From the NCBI GenBank assembly GCA_047618565.1, contig JBLHKW010000034.1:1-36500 (forward strand): a stretch of DNA of 36,500 nucleotides, in the 5' to 3' direction. Of this stretch, positions 7,923 through 14,735 are shown in pieces. The notes beneath the pieces were generated by a model, which made no database searches, was not told the DNA's origin, and saw only the letters and a list, made by a program, of their open reading frames with translations. The position numbers were made by a program, and so were the translations under genes. Each line of letters starts with the position of its first letter. Position 1 is the first letter of the stretch. This DNA is from JBLHKW01 sp047618565 (GTDB taxonomy: Bacteria > Planctomycetota > UBA1135 > GCA-002686595).

Positions 7923-9896
7923 TCAGTTGTAACGCGCTTCGTCCCAGATCTGTCGTCGCACCTTGGTCTGTGCTTCCTCGTCGCCGTCGCAGGCGGCGAT
8001 CCAGTAATCGCGCACGAATTCCCGGGGAGCGCGCGGCGCGGGGCCGATCTCGACGCACTTCTCGAACCACTCGCGCGCCTTGACCGGGTCATTGCGCAGG
8101 GTCAGGTAGAGCACGCCGAGATTCTGGTGCGCATCGCCCCAGGCCTCCTGCAGGTCGATCAGCTCGTCGCCCTCGAGCGTCGTTTCTGCGAGCTGTGCCT
8201 CTCCGAGTTCCACGGCTCGGCGCAGGTAGCGCTCGGCGTCCTCGACGTTCGAGCGCACGTAGTAGGTCATGACCAGCCCGGTGTCGTTGATCACGCGTAC
8301 ATCGGATGGGTTCAGACGCGAGGCCTCGGCGTAGGCGCTGTAGCTGCGCTGCATGAGTTCCTTGGCGCGGTTGCGCAGGCGCTCCGAGCGCTCGGCGAAT
8401 TCGCGCTGCTGCTCCTCCGTGCGCGGCTCCTCGCCCTCACCGTCGGTCTTGGCGTGGAAGTTGTCCACCAGGGCCCGGTGCTCGAGGAGTACCGCGGCAT
8501 CCCGGTTGAAGAAACCCGCGTTGTTGGCCTTGTTCGCGTCATCCGGCAGGTAGGTGTGCAGGTAATCGGCGATGGCGGCGGCGTTCACTATCGCGTCCGG
8601 GTCATCCGAACTGAGCGAATACTGCGAGAGTACAAATTCGAGTCCGAGCACTCCGGATCCGAGGCGCCCCTCGGCTTCCCATTGCAGCCCATCCTCGAAG
8701 AGGTCCTCCATGGACAGGAAGGCGTCCTTCGCGGCCTGCAGGTTCCCGGCCTTGTACTCGCACCACCCGATCCCGGCGCGGCACATGGCCTCGTAACCGA
8801 GGGCGCTCTGCGCGAAATCCGGCTGCATGGCCCGGCAAGTCTGGAATTCCTGCTCCGCGCGCCGGAAGAGCTCAGGATCCGCCTCTTCGGGCGTGCCGCC
8901 GTAGGCGACGATGCCCTGCTCGTAGAACTCGAAGGCCGGGTACCAGTGCCCGAGCCCGTTGTCGGGGTGCCGTTCCCGGAACGCCGCGTACGTGGCCTGG
9001 ACCTCCTCGCTGCCACCCTGTTTTCTGGCGAGCAGCACGAGTCGATTGTGAAGGTTGATGTTCGCGGGCGAGATCTCGATGCCGCGCTCGATGGCGGTGC
9101 GTGCGTCGTCGGCGCGCTCCTCCCACTCGTAGAGGTTTGCAAGCTGTTGCCAGACCCATGCGTCTTCCGGGGCACGCGCCGCCAGGCGGCCCAGCTGCAT
9201 TTCCGTTTCGATGAAGAGGTCCTGGGCGTCAGCCTCCGCCGCCTTGCGTTCGACGTAGGCGCCGAAAGCTGCTTGCGCTGCGATCTGCTCCGGGGCCGGG
9301 GAGAGGTTGGGGCGTTCGGCCATGGACTCGATGGCCGTCATACCCTTGCGCGCGTAGAGCAGCGCCTTTTCGCTGTCACTCGCCATGCGTGCAGCACGAC
9401 TGGCCTGGAAGAGAGCCTCCACGCCATACCCGAGTCGCTCAGCGTTCTCGAAGTCCGTGAGCGCGTCCTTGTAGAAGAACATCGGCTGCCGGTCCGTTGT
9501 GGCCGTCTCGAACGCTGCGCGCCCGTGCCAGAAAGCGGCGTCGGCGCTCTTGGGGTCAAGGTCGATCGCGGCGTCGAGCGGCAGGAGTGCGTCGCGTGCG
9601 CGGCCCGCGCCCATCAGCTCGCGCCCACGGGCCAGTTTCTCTTCGACGAGCAGCTGCGTCAGCACCTGGTGTGCACGCCCGAGATCGCCGGCGAGGGTCG
9701 CGTCGACCACCTCCCGGGTGCGCGGGTCTCCGCTGGCGGTCGGGTGCGCGCCCGGACGCGCGCTGTCCCCGGGCAGGTCGGAGTCGGTCGTTTGCACGGT
9801 CTGCTCCGCGTCGGGCGCGGGCTGCCTGGGAGCGGGCGCCTCGCAGGCAGCGAGCAGGAGCAGGAACGGGATACAGTGGGCCGCGGACATGGACAT
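7923..9896 (-). CDS. TPR-repeat lipoprotein
   Basis: 657 residues from ATG 9896. The N-terminus is a short lipoprotein signal ending in a lipobox, FLLLLAAC with Cys 18, followed by a disordered Pro/Asp/Thr stretch. The rest is helical with many TPR-like units, for example AGRARDALLPLDAAIDLDPK, WVWQQLANLYEWEERADDA and LNPSDVRVINDTGLVMTYYV. TPR arrays are protein-binding scaffolds; a lipid-anchored periplasmic one could organise an envelope complex, but no partner is visible. A second ATG at 9890 would give nearly the same signal. It is the first gene of the three-gene minus-strand unit and is divergent from the Ig-like lipoprotein gene across a 264-bp spacer. Confidence 0.85.
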   Translation of the reverse strand: MSMSAAHCIPFLLLLAACEAPAPRQPAPDAEQTVQTTDSDLPGDSARPGAHPTASGDPRTREVVDATLAGDLGRAHQVLTQLLVEEKLARGRELMGAGRARDALLPLDAAIDLDPKSADAAFWHGRAAFETATTDRQPMFFYKDALTDFENAERLGYGVEALFQASRAARMASDSEKALLYARKGMTAIESMAERPNLSPAPEQIAAQAAFGAYVERKAAEADAQDLFIETEMQLGRLAARAPEDAWVWQQLANLYEWEERADDARTAIERGIEISPANINLHNRLVLLARKQGGSEEVQATYAAFRERHPDNGLGHWYPAFEFYEQGIVAYGGTPEEADPELFRRAEQEFQTCRAMQPDFAQSALGYEAMCRAGIGWCEYKAGNLQAAKDAFLSMEDLFEDGLQWEAEGRLGSGVLGLEFVLSQYSLSSDDPDAIVNAAAIADYLHTYLPDDANKANNAGFFNRDAAVLLEHRALVDNFHAKTDGEGEEPRTEEQQREFAERSERLRNRAKELMQRSYSAYAEASRLNPSDVRVINDTGLVMTYYVRSNVEDAERYLRRAVELGEAQLAETTLEGDELIDLQEAWGDAHQNLGVLYLTLRNDPVKAREWFEKCVEIGPAPRAPREFVRDYWIAACDGDEEAQTKVRRQIWDEARYN

Positions 9897-10160
9897 GGAT
9901 TGGGGCGGGGATCGAAATGGGGGAGTTCGAGGCGACGGGGCTCCAGGGGGGGCGCCCAGTCTAGCCGGACCAGCGGGGCGGGGCACGCCAAGCTGCGGCC
10001 GTGGATTTCCCTCTTCCGTCGTATCCTTATATGGTTAGAAGAGGGAAGAGTCACCGCTTGCTGGCGTCTCTGACCACCACGGGCGCTCCGGCGGGCCCTG
10101 GCTCCATGCCAGGGGGCCACCGGGCCGTCCTGCCGCCCCCCCGGATACCGATCCCAGTCA
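9897..10160. promoter_or_regulatory. Divergent intergenic region between two lipoprotein genes
   Basis: This 264-bp gap must carry control sites for the TPR lipoprotein (leftward) and the Ig-like lipoprotein (rightward). The clearest structure is a perfect 10-bp inverted repeat, TTCCCTCTTC (10007-10016) and GAAGAGGGAA (10038-10047), separated by 21 bases. Its A/T-rich centre includes CCTTATATGG. No convincing ribosome-binding site precedes either start. The rest is GC-rich and shows nothing I can name. Confidence 0.5.
10007..10047. repeat. Perfect 10-bp inverted repeat in divergent promoter region
   Basis: TTCCCTCTTC and its exact complement GAAGAGGGAA flank 21 bases with an A/T-rich core. 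Centre-to-centre spacing of the arms is 31 bp, about three helical turns, which would suit a dimeric regulator binding one DNA face. It could also form a stem-loop in the leader of the rightward transcript. No intrinsic terminator T-run follows it on either strand. Confidence 0.6.
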
Positions 10161-13100
10161 ATGAGTCACCACGTGAGACGACATACGTTTCCCCGATCTT
10201 CCCGGTTTGCCTCGCCCGCCCGGTCCGCTGGACGGGCGCTGCTCTGGTCCGGTCTGCTCCTGTCCGGGCTGCTCAGCAGCGGTTGCGAGGATCCGGCCTG
10301 CGTTTTTGGGAGCGGCGGCTGCCAGCAGGACGGCGCCGGGAGCGCGGGCGGCATTGGAAGCCTGACCGCAGGAATCCCCTCCAACGGGGACCTGATCCTG
10401 GACGAGGCGCCCTTCGTCGCCAGCTTCTCTCCGCGTGATTCGCGCGGCACACCGCGGAGCGTGATCACACTCGTCATCTCCGAGAGTCTCGATCCGGCCA
10501 GTTTGCTGGGTGGTTTCGAGCTGGTGGACCTCCTGTCGGGCGCTCCCGTCCCGATCCTTCAGCCCCCGCTGCTCACCGGTGGTGGGCGCGTGGTCATCCT
10601 GGTTCCGGCCGCCCCGCTTCAGGTCGGCCAGTCGATCCGGGTTCAGCCCACTGAAGACGCCGTGATCGCGGACCTGACCGGACAGCCGCTGTCCGTGTCC
10701 AACGCCGGCAGCCTGGCCGAGTTCTCGGTCGCCGATGCACCGACGAACCCGAGTGTCGTGACGATCTTTCCCGGCGACGATGCCACGAACCAGAGCGAGC
10801 TCACCGAGATCGTGGTCGTGTTCGATCGCGCCATGGACGACACCTCGTTCACCGATGCTTCGTTCGACGTGCGCGTGAACCAGGCTCCCCCGGGGGCCGA
10901 TCCGTTGCCGAGCTTTCTGCGCATCTCCGGTCCGGCCGACATCGCCGTGACCCAGGTCTGGTCATGGCGCGGCCTCGACGGCGCGGGCGATCCTGTATCG
11001 CTCGGGCAGAATGCCGATGTCGATCTGGTCCTGTCACCGAGCGGGAGCCCGATCATGGACACCAAGGGCAACGAGCTCCCGACGAGTACCTTCGAGTTCC
11101 GCACCGCGCCGATCGGTTCGCCAACGCTCGTCGCGAAGGCGGCGGGATCCCTGCCGGCCGACGCGATAGGCATGCCGAACCTGGCGAGTGGCATGCCCGT
11201 GCTCGAGGTGACCCTCGCGGCGCCGGGCCAGTCCGGCGACCAGCTCGGCGTCTTCCTTACCGGTGCGACGACGACCGGACAGAGCGCCCTCCTGCGGCGC
11301 GTCGCCATTCCTGATGGGAGCACGACCGTCAACGTACTGGGCGCCGAGCTCGATCTGCTCACTGCTGGCGGGGACGGCCTGTTCCTGACCGGCGACATGC
11401 ATGTCGCGGTTCGCCATGAGCGTGGTGCGGCGCGCTCGGCCGTGCGGCTCATGGACACGGAGACCAGCGTCAGCGGTACCCAGCCACTCATCTTTGACGT
11501 CACACCCCCGAACCTGGTGGGCTTCGGCGCGGATGGAAGTAGTTCCGTCGAGGTGCGTTCCGACATGCGCGGGCTGGTCGTGGTCGGCCGCGCGGATGAT
11601 GAGGTGCGCGAGGTCGAGGTGATCACAGCGACGCTCGGCGACACGGGAATGCGGCTCGACGTGGTCGCATCGAGCCCCGATGGACTGTTCGTCGCGCGGC
11701 CCGTGTCCAACCCGGCGTTGCTCGACATCATCGACCAGGCCGATCTTCCCCAGGCTTTCGACATCCGCCTGTTCGACCGCGCCATGAATGCTTCCGCCAC
11801 GGTGAGCGGGTCCTTCGTTCAAACCGGAGTGGTGGGGGGTGGTGGCACCCTGCCCGGACCGCGAGCTCTGGTCGACGTCTTCGATGCGAACACGCTCCTG
11901 CCGATCGCGGGCGCGGTCGTCATGACCCAGCAGGACAATGTTTCCAGTGTGACCGACCGTAGCTCCGTCATCACGGACAGCAACGGGCACGCAGAGCCGC
12001 TCTCCGCCACGAGCGGCGAGACGATCGTGATCGTGGACGCGGACGGATACGACCTCTTCACGTTCCATGGGGTCGCGACCCAGAGGTTGCAGGTACCCCT
12101 GGTGCTCTCGTCCCTCGCCACGGCCGTGATGCGCGGCACGGTCATCGGTGCCCCGGGCTCGACCTTTGGCGGGGACAGCACGAGCGTTACCGATAGTCGG
12201 CGCTTGCCGATCATCGAGCGCGTCGTGCCGACCCAGGCCTGCTCCGGTGATGCGGGCAGTGGCCTCATCTGCGCCTTCGGTCCGGGCATCATCCAACCCC
12301 TACGCCTGGGCGCTCAGGCTTTCATGGCAACGAACGACGCGCTGAACCTGGGGAACTTCAGCGAACTGGCCTTCCTGCGTGCCTTCGACCTGCGGCTGCC
12401 GGCTCCAGCGACGGGCCCGGGCCAGGCGGACGTCGCCAGCTTCTCGCCCGCCCTGCTGGGCAACCTCGCGCCGGGCGAACTCCCGAAGCGACTCCCGGAC
12501 GGCACCGCGTCCATCGCGGCGGCGGTCAGTCTGGGCACCCTGGATGGACCCCTGCGGGTCTCGATCGAGGGAATCGCGCCCGGGTTGCCGGACACCGTTC
12601 CGGTCGGTCGCGGGCTCGCTCTCGACGCGGGTTCGGGCAACTACGACATTCGCGGCGCCTATTCCGGGACCGCGTACGGGATCCAGGCGCCCCTCGGCGA
12701 CCTTGTCGACCGTGGTTCGATCGAGGCCGATCTCATGGTCGAGGTGGAGGCCGTCGACATCGACGACAACCGCGTCGGTCGGCGCAGGCGCCTCTCGGAC
12801 TGGATCGCGGGCACGGGCGCACCGGACCTGCCGGATGTTCCGTCCTTGCTGTCCCCGAGCGCGGGAAGCAACTCCGGGGCGGCGCCCTACGACCTATCCG
12901 TCCGCAACGTGATCCGGGACGCCAGCTCCCAGGGCGGCCTCTATCACGTGGTTCTTACCGATCCCCTGGGTCGGGACTGGCACCTGTGGCGTGCGGATCC
13001 CTCCGATGCGGCCGGCAACGTCCGGATCCACGTCAGCGATCTGTCAGGATTCGGTCGTGCGGGCCTCGCGAACGGGCCCATCGTGGCTCAGCCCTCCGTC

Positions 13101-13205
13101 CACGCCTGGTCCGGGTTCAGCGCCAGCTCCTTCCTGTGGACCGATATCGACCGCATCCAGGACCAGTTCGGCCACGCAGCCGCGACGACGTTCACCCAGC
13201 CCTGA
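10161..13205 (+). CDS. Large Ig-like (SbsA/Big_5-type) surface lipoprotein
   Basis: 1014 residues. An Arg-rich N-terminus and hydrophobic stretch end in the lipobox GLLSSGC (Cys 42), so it should be lipidated and exported. Ig-like Big_5/SbsA modules follow: one around residues 80-190 (VASFSPRDSRGT, VITLVISESLDPASL) and another around 195-320 (VVTIFPGDDATNQSELTEIV, VVVFDRAMDDTSF). Around 560-660 is a carboxypeptidase-regulatory-like domain (DVFDANTLLPIAGAVV, DSNGHAEPLSA, IVIVDADGYD). The C-terminal third is beta-rich and unrecognised. These modules are structural or adhesive; there is no catalytic motif. It is followed after 137 bp by a second lipoprotein. A role at the cell surface or periplasm is inferred. 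Confidence 0.85.
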   Translation: MSHHVRRHTFPRSSRFASPARSAGRALLWSGLLLSGLLSSGCEDPACVFGSGGCQQDGAGSAGGIGSLTAGIPSNGDLILDEAPFVASFSPRDSRGTPRSVITLVISESLDPASLLGGFELVDLLSGAPVPILQPPLLTGGGRVVILVPAAPLQVGQSIRVQPTEDAVIADLTGQPLSVSNAGSLAEFSVADAPTNPSVVTIFPGDDATNQSELTEIVVVFDRAMDDTSFTDASFDVRVNQAPPGADPLPSFLRISGPADIAVTQVWSWRGLDGAGDPVSLGQNADVDLVLSPSGSPIMDTKGNELPTSTFEFRTAPIGSPTLVAKAAGSLPADAIGMPNLASGMPVLEVTLAAPGQSGDQLGVFLTGATTTGQSALLRRVAIPDGSTTVNVLGAELDLLTAGGDGLFLTGDMHVAVRHERGAARSAVRLMDTETSVSGTQPLIFDVTPPNLVGFGADGSSSVEVRSDMRGLVVVGRADDEVREVEVITATLGDTGMRLDVVASSPDGLFVARPVSNPALLDIIDQADLPQAFDIRLFDRAMNASATVSGSFVQTGVVGGGGTLPGPRALVDVFDANTLLPIAGAVVMTQQDNVSSVTDRSSVITDSNGHAEPLSATSGETIVIVDADGYDLFTFHGVATQRLQVPLVLSSLATAVMRGTVIGAPGSTFGGDSTSVTDSRRLPIIERVVPTQACSGDAGSGLICAFGPGIIQPLRLGAQAFMATNDALNLGNFSELAFLRAFDLRLPAPATGPGQADVASFSPALLGNLAPGELPKRLPDGTASIAAAVSLGTLDGPLRVSIEGIAPGLPDTVPVGRGLALDAGSGNYDIRGAYSGTAYGIQAPLGDLVDRGSIEADLMVEVEAVDIDDNRVGRRRRLSDWIAGTGAPDLPDVPSLLSPSAGSNSGAAPYDLSVRNVIRDASSQGGLYHVVLTDPLGRDWHLWRADPSDAAGNVRIHVSDLSGFGRAGLANGPIVAQPSVHAWSGFSASSFLWTDIDRIQDQFGHAAATTFTQP

Positions 13206-13281
13206 GAGCGCGAATGCTCCCTATTCAGGGAATTACCGGCAGTGGCCCAGGTCCGGACTCCCTCTCGGTGGGCTGGGTTCC

Positions 13282-13287
13282 TATAAT
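13282..13287 (+). promoter_or_regulatory. Possible -10 box for the small lipoprotein gene
   Basis: A perfect TATAAT hexamer lies 55 bp before ATG 13343 in otherwise GC-rich DNA. No good -35 hexamer is present at 16-18 bp upstream, so it may depend on an activator or be coincidental. If used, transcription would begin near 13294 and the message would open with the inverted repeat at 13291-13320. Confidence 0.4.
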
Positions 13288-13290
13288 CCG

Positions 13291-13320
13291 ACCGCACCCT
13301 TCGACACCCACTGGTGCGGT
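13291..13320 (+). repeat. 8-bp inverted repeat in the small lipoprotein leader
   Basis: ACCGCACC (13291-13298) and GGTGCGGT (13313-13320) are perfect complements with a 14-base loop, ending 22 bases before the start codon. The position directly downstream of a TATAAT box suggests either a leader stem-loop or an operator. There is no T-run for termination. Confidence 0.5.
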
Positions 13321-13342
13321 CCGGTACCGAGGTTTCTCTGCA

Positions 13343-13930
13343 ATGTCGACCCTTCGTTCGTTCGTCCGATCATCATCCTGTTTGGCCCTCCTGCTCGCCG
13401 TAGGGGCCTGCTATCAACTTCCCAAGGCGCGCGGCTACGAGGTCGAGGTCCACGCGGGTGGACTGGCCGACAAGAACCCGCGCGACGTGGCGATCGCGCC
13501 CGTGCTGTTCGTGCACGAGGACACGCAGGCGCCGGACTGGGCCCTGCGGAAGGCCTTTCAGAAAGGTCTCGTTCTGCGGCGTTACAGCCCGCTGGCGCTC
13601 GAGCAGGTCGATGAGAACCTCATCGAAGCCTCGTACACTGCGGGTCGCGCGAACGAGGACGCACTGCTCGAGATCCTGGTCTACAGCTGGGATCAGAGTC
13701 AGTGGGATTCCCGTGCGCTGCTGAACGTCGACCTCGAGGCACGCCTGATCGACCCGGCGGGGAGCTCCCTGGATCCGCTCTGGGCCGGGCGCCTGGTGAA
13801 GACATTCCAGTTCACCCGCCAGGCGGAGATCACCCCGTCCCAGCGCACCCGGATGCAGAAGGCCTGCGACGAGATCGCGGCCGAGATCCTGGCCGTGCTG
13901 CCCGCGCGGGCTGCGGTTCCCGGCCGGTAG
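13343..13930 (+). CDS. Small lipoprotein, possibly DUF799/GNA1162-like
   Basis: 195 residues. The signal peptide (MSTLRSFVRSSSCLALLLA) ends in the lipobox AVGAC, giving lipidation at about Cys 23. The mature part opens with a strand DVAIAPVLF, then WALRKAFQKGLVLRRYSPLA, an Asn/Ala-rich helix ANEDALLEILVYSW, and strands NVDLEARLIDPAG and LWAGRLVKTFQF. The order (strand, Pro-rich turn, helix, strand ending in LW.G) recalls periplasmic lipoproteins such as DUF799/GNA1162, but I cannot assign the family securely. The reading frame is open far upstream, but that part overlaps the Ig-like gene; ATG 13343 gives a clean signal sequence. Confidence 0.75.
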   Translation: MSTLRSFVRSSSCLALLLAVGACYQLPKARGYEVEVHAGGLADKNPRDVAIAPVLFVHEDTQAPDWALRKAFQKGLVLRRYSPLALEQVDENLIEASYTAGRANEDALLEILVYSWDQSQWDSRALLNVDLEARLIDPAGSSLDPLWAGRLVKTFQFTRQAEITPSQRTRMQKACDEIAAEILAVLPARAAVPGR

Positions 13931-14245
13931 CGGGAGCCAAAGGCCGTTCCTGGTCCACCCAGGGACCCCTTCCCCGGGCATCGATGCGATTCCGGTGGCT
14001 GGCTCGTGCCAAAAAATGGGCCCAGAAACCCTTGGGGCGATCGGCGCGCCGAGCCTAGACTCTCGAAGTCCGCTGGGGGCGCGTTCGATAGCGCCGCCAG
14101 GGCCTTGGCGTCCGGAACACCGGACCGGGCCAGATTCGTCTCGACCAGGTCTGACCTGATGGTCATGTCCAGCGAGGCGGAGGAAGCACCCCGTCCTGGA
14201 GATCGTTCCCCTGGGGCAAGGGCAAGTTGTGTTGGAGAAAGAACG
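13931..14245 (+). promoter_or_regulatory. Leader and probable promoter region of rpsO
   Basis: This 315-bp gap follows the small lipoprotein. A weak stem GGTCC/GGACC (13952-13967) lies near its start and lacks a T-run. A plausible promoter is TTGGGG (14032-14037), 18 bp, TAGACT (14056-14061), which would give a leader of about 180 bases before rpsO. The ribosome-binding site is GGAG at 14234-14237, eight bases before ATG 14246. I see no gene here. Confidence 0.4.
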
Positions 14246-14515
14246 ATGGCTATCAAAGCTGTACGCAAAGCCGAGCTCATCAAGGAGTTCGAACAAAACG
14301 ATGGCGATAACGGGTCGCCCGAAGTGCAGATTGCACTCCTGACCGAGGACATCCGGAACCTGACCGAGCATCTGAAGATGCACAAGAAGGATTTCACCTC
14401 ACGCAGGGGTCTGCTCGTCATGGTGGGGCGCCGCGGCAAGCTGCTGCGCTACCTGCGCAATCGAAACACCGCGCGCTACAGGGACATCCTCGCGCGGCTT
14501 GGTCTGCGCCGATGA
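14246..14515 (+). CDS. rpsO: 30S ribosomal protein S15
   Basis: 89 residues, exactly the normal S15 length. Recognisable blocks are GSPEVQIALLTEDIRNLTEH, LKMHKKDFTSRRGLL and GRRGKLLRYLRN. S15 binds the three-way junction of helices 20-22 of 16S rRNA and is an early-assembly protein of the small subunit. ATG 14246 is preceded by GGAG at 14234-14237, one of the few clear ribosome-binding sites here; the upstream open frame is not coding. pnp follows after 220 bp, the conserved rpsO-pnp order. In other bacteria S15 can repress its own translation through its leader; that is known of the family, not shown here. Confidence 0.98.
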   Translation: MAIKAVRKAELIKEFEQNDGDNGSPEVQIALLTEDIRNLTEHLKMHKKDFTSRRGLLVMVGRRGKLLRYLRNRNTARYRDILARLGLRR

Positions 14516-14735
14516 GTGCTGGGCCCGGACGTCGCGAATCGTGTCGTCCAGGCCAGCTTTCTGTCGAGCCCGTTGCCCCCGGCCTTCGAAGGTCGGGGAG
14601 CTTGGCGTCCGTGGCATGGAATCCCGACAAGGGAAGCCACGGTCTGAACGAGTCCCACGGGACGTCGTTTGCCAAGCAGTTGAGTTGACGTGAAAACTGA
14701 AAGACAAACAGAAGTTAGAAAAGAGAGTACGGACC
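14516..14735 (+). promoter_or_regulatory. rpsO-pnp spacer with stacked hairpins
   Basis: Three hairpins lie in this 220-bp spacer. CCCCGGCCT/AGGTCGGGG spans 14577-14598 (nine pairs including one G-T, loop TCGA). CCGTGGC/GCCACGG pairs 14609-14615 with 14636-14642. GTCC/GGAC pairs 14652-14655 with 14660-14663. The last 50 bases are A/G-rich and unstructured, with a Shine-Dalgarno-like AGAGAG just before pnp. In enterobacteria the pnp leader is cut by RNase III and then repressed by PNPase; the double-stranded elements here could serve the same purpose. Confidence 0.6.

Noticed and set aside
8127..10073. 648-codon open frame on the plus strand opposite the TPR lipoprotein
   Set aside because: It is a complement of a well-supported lipoprotein gene and shows no signal, domain or start context.
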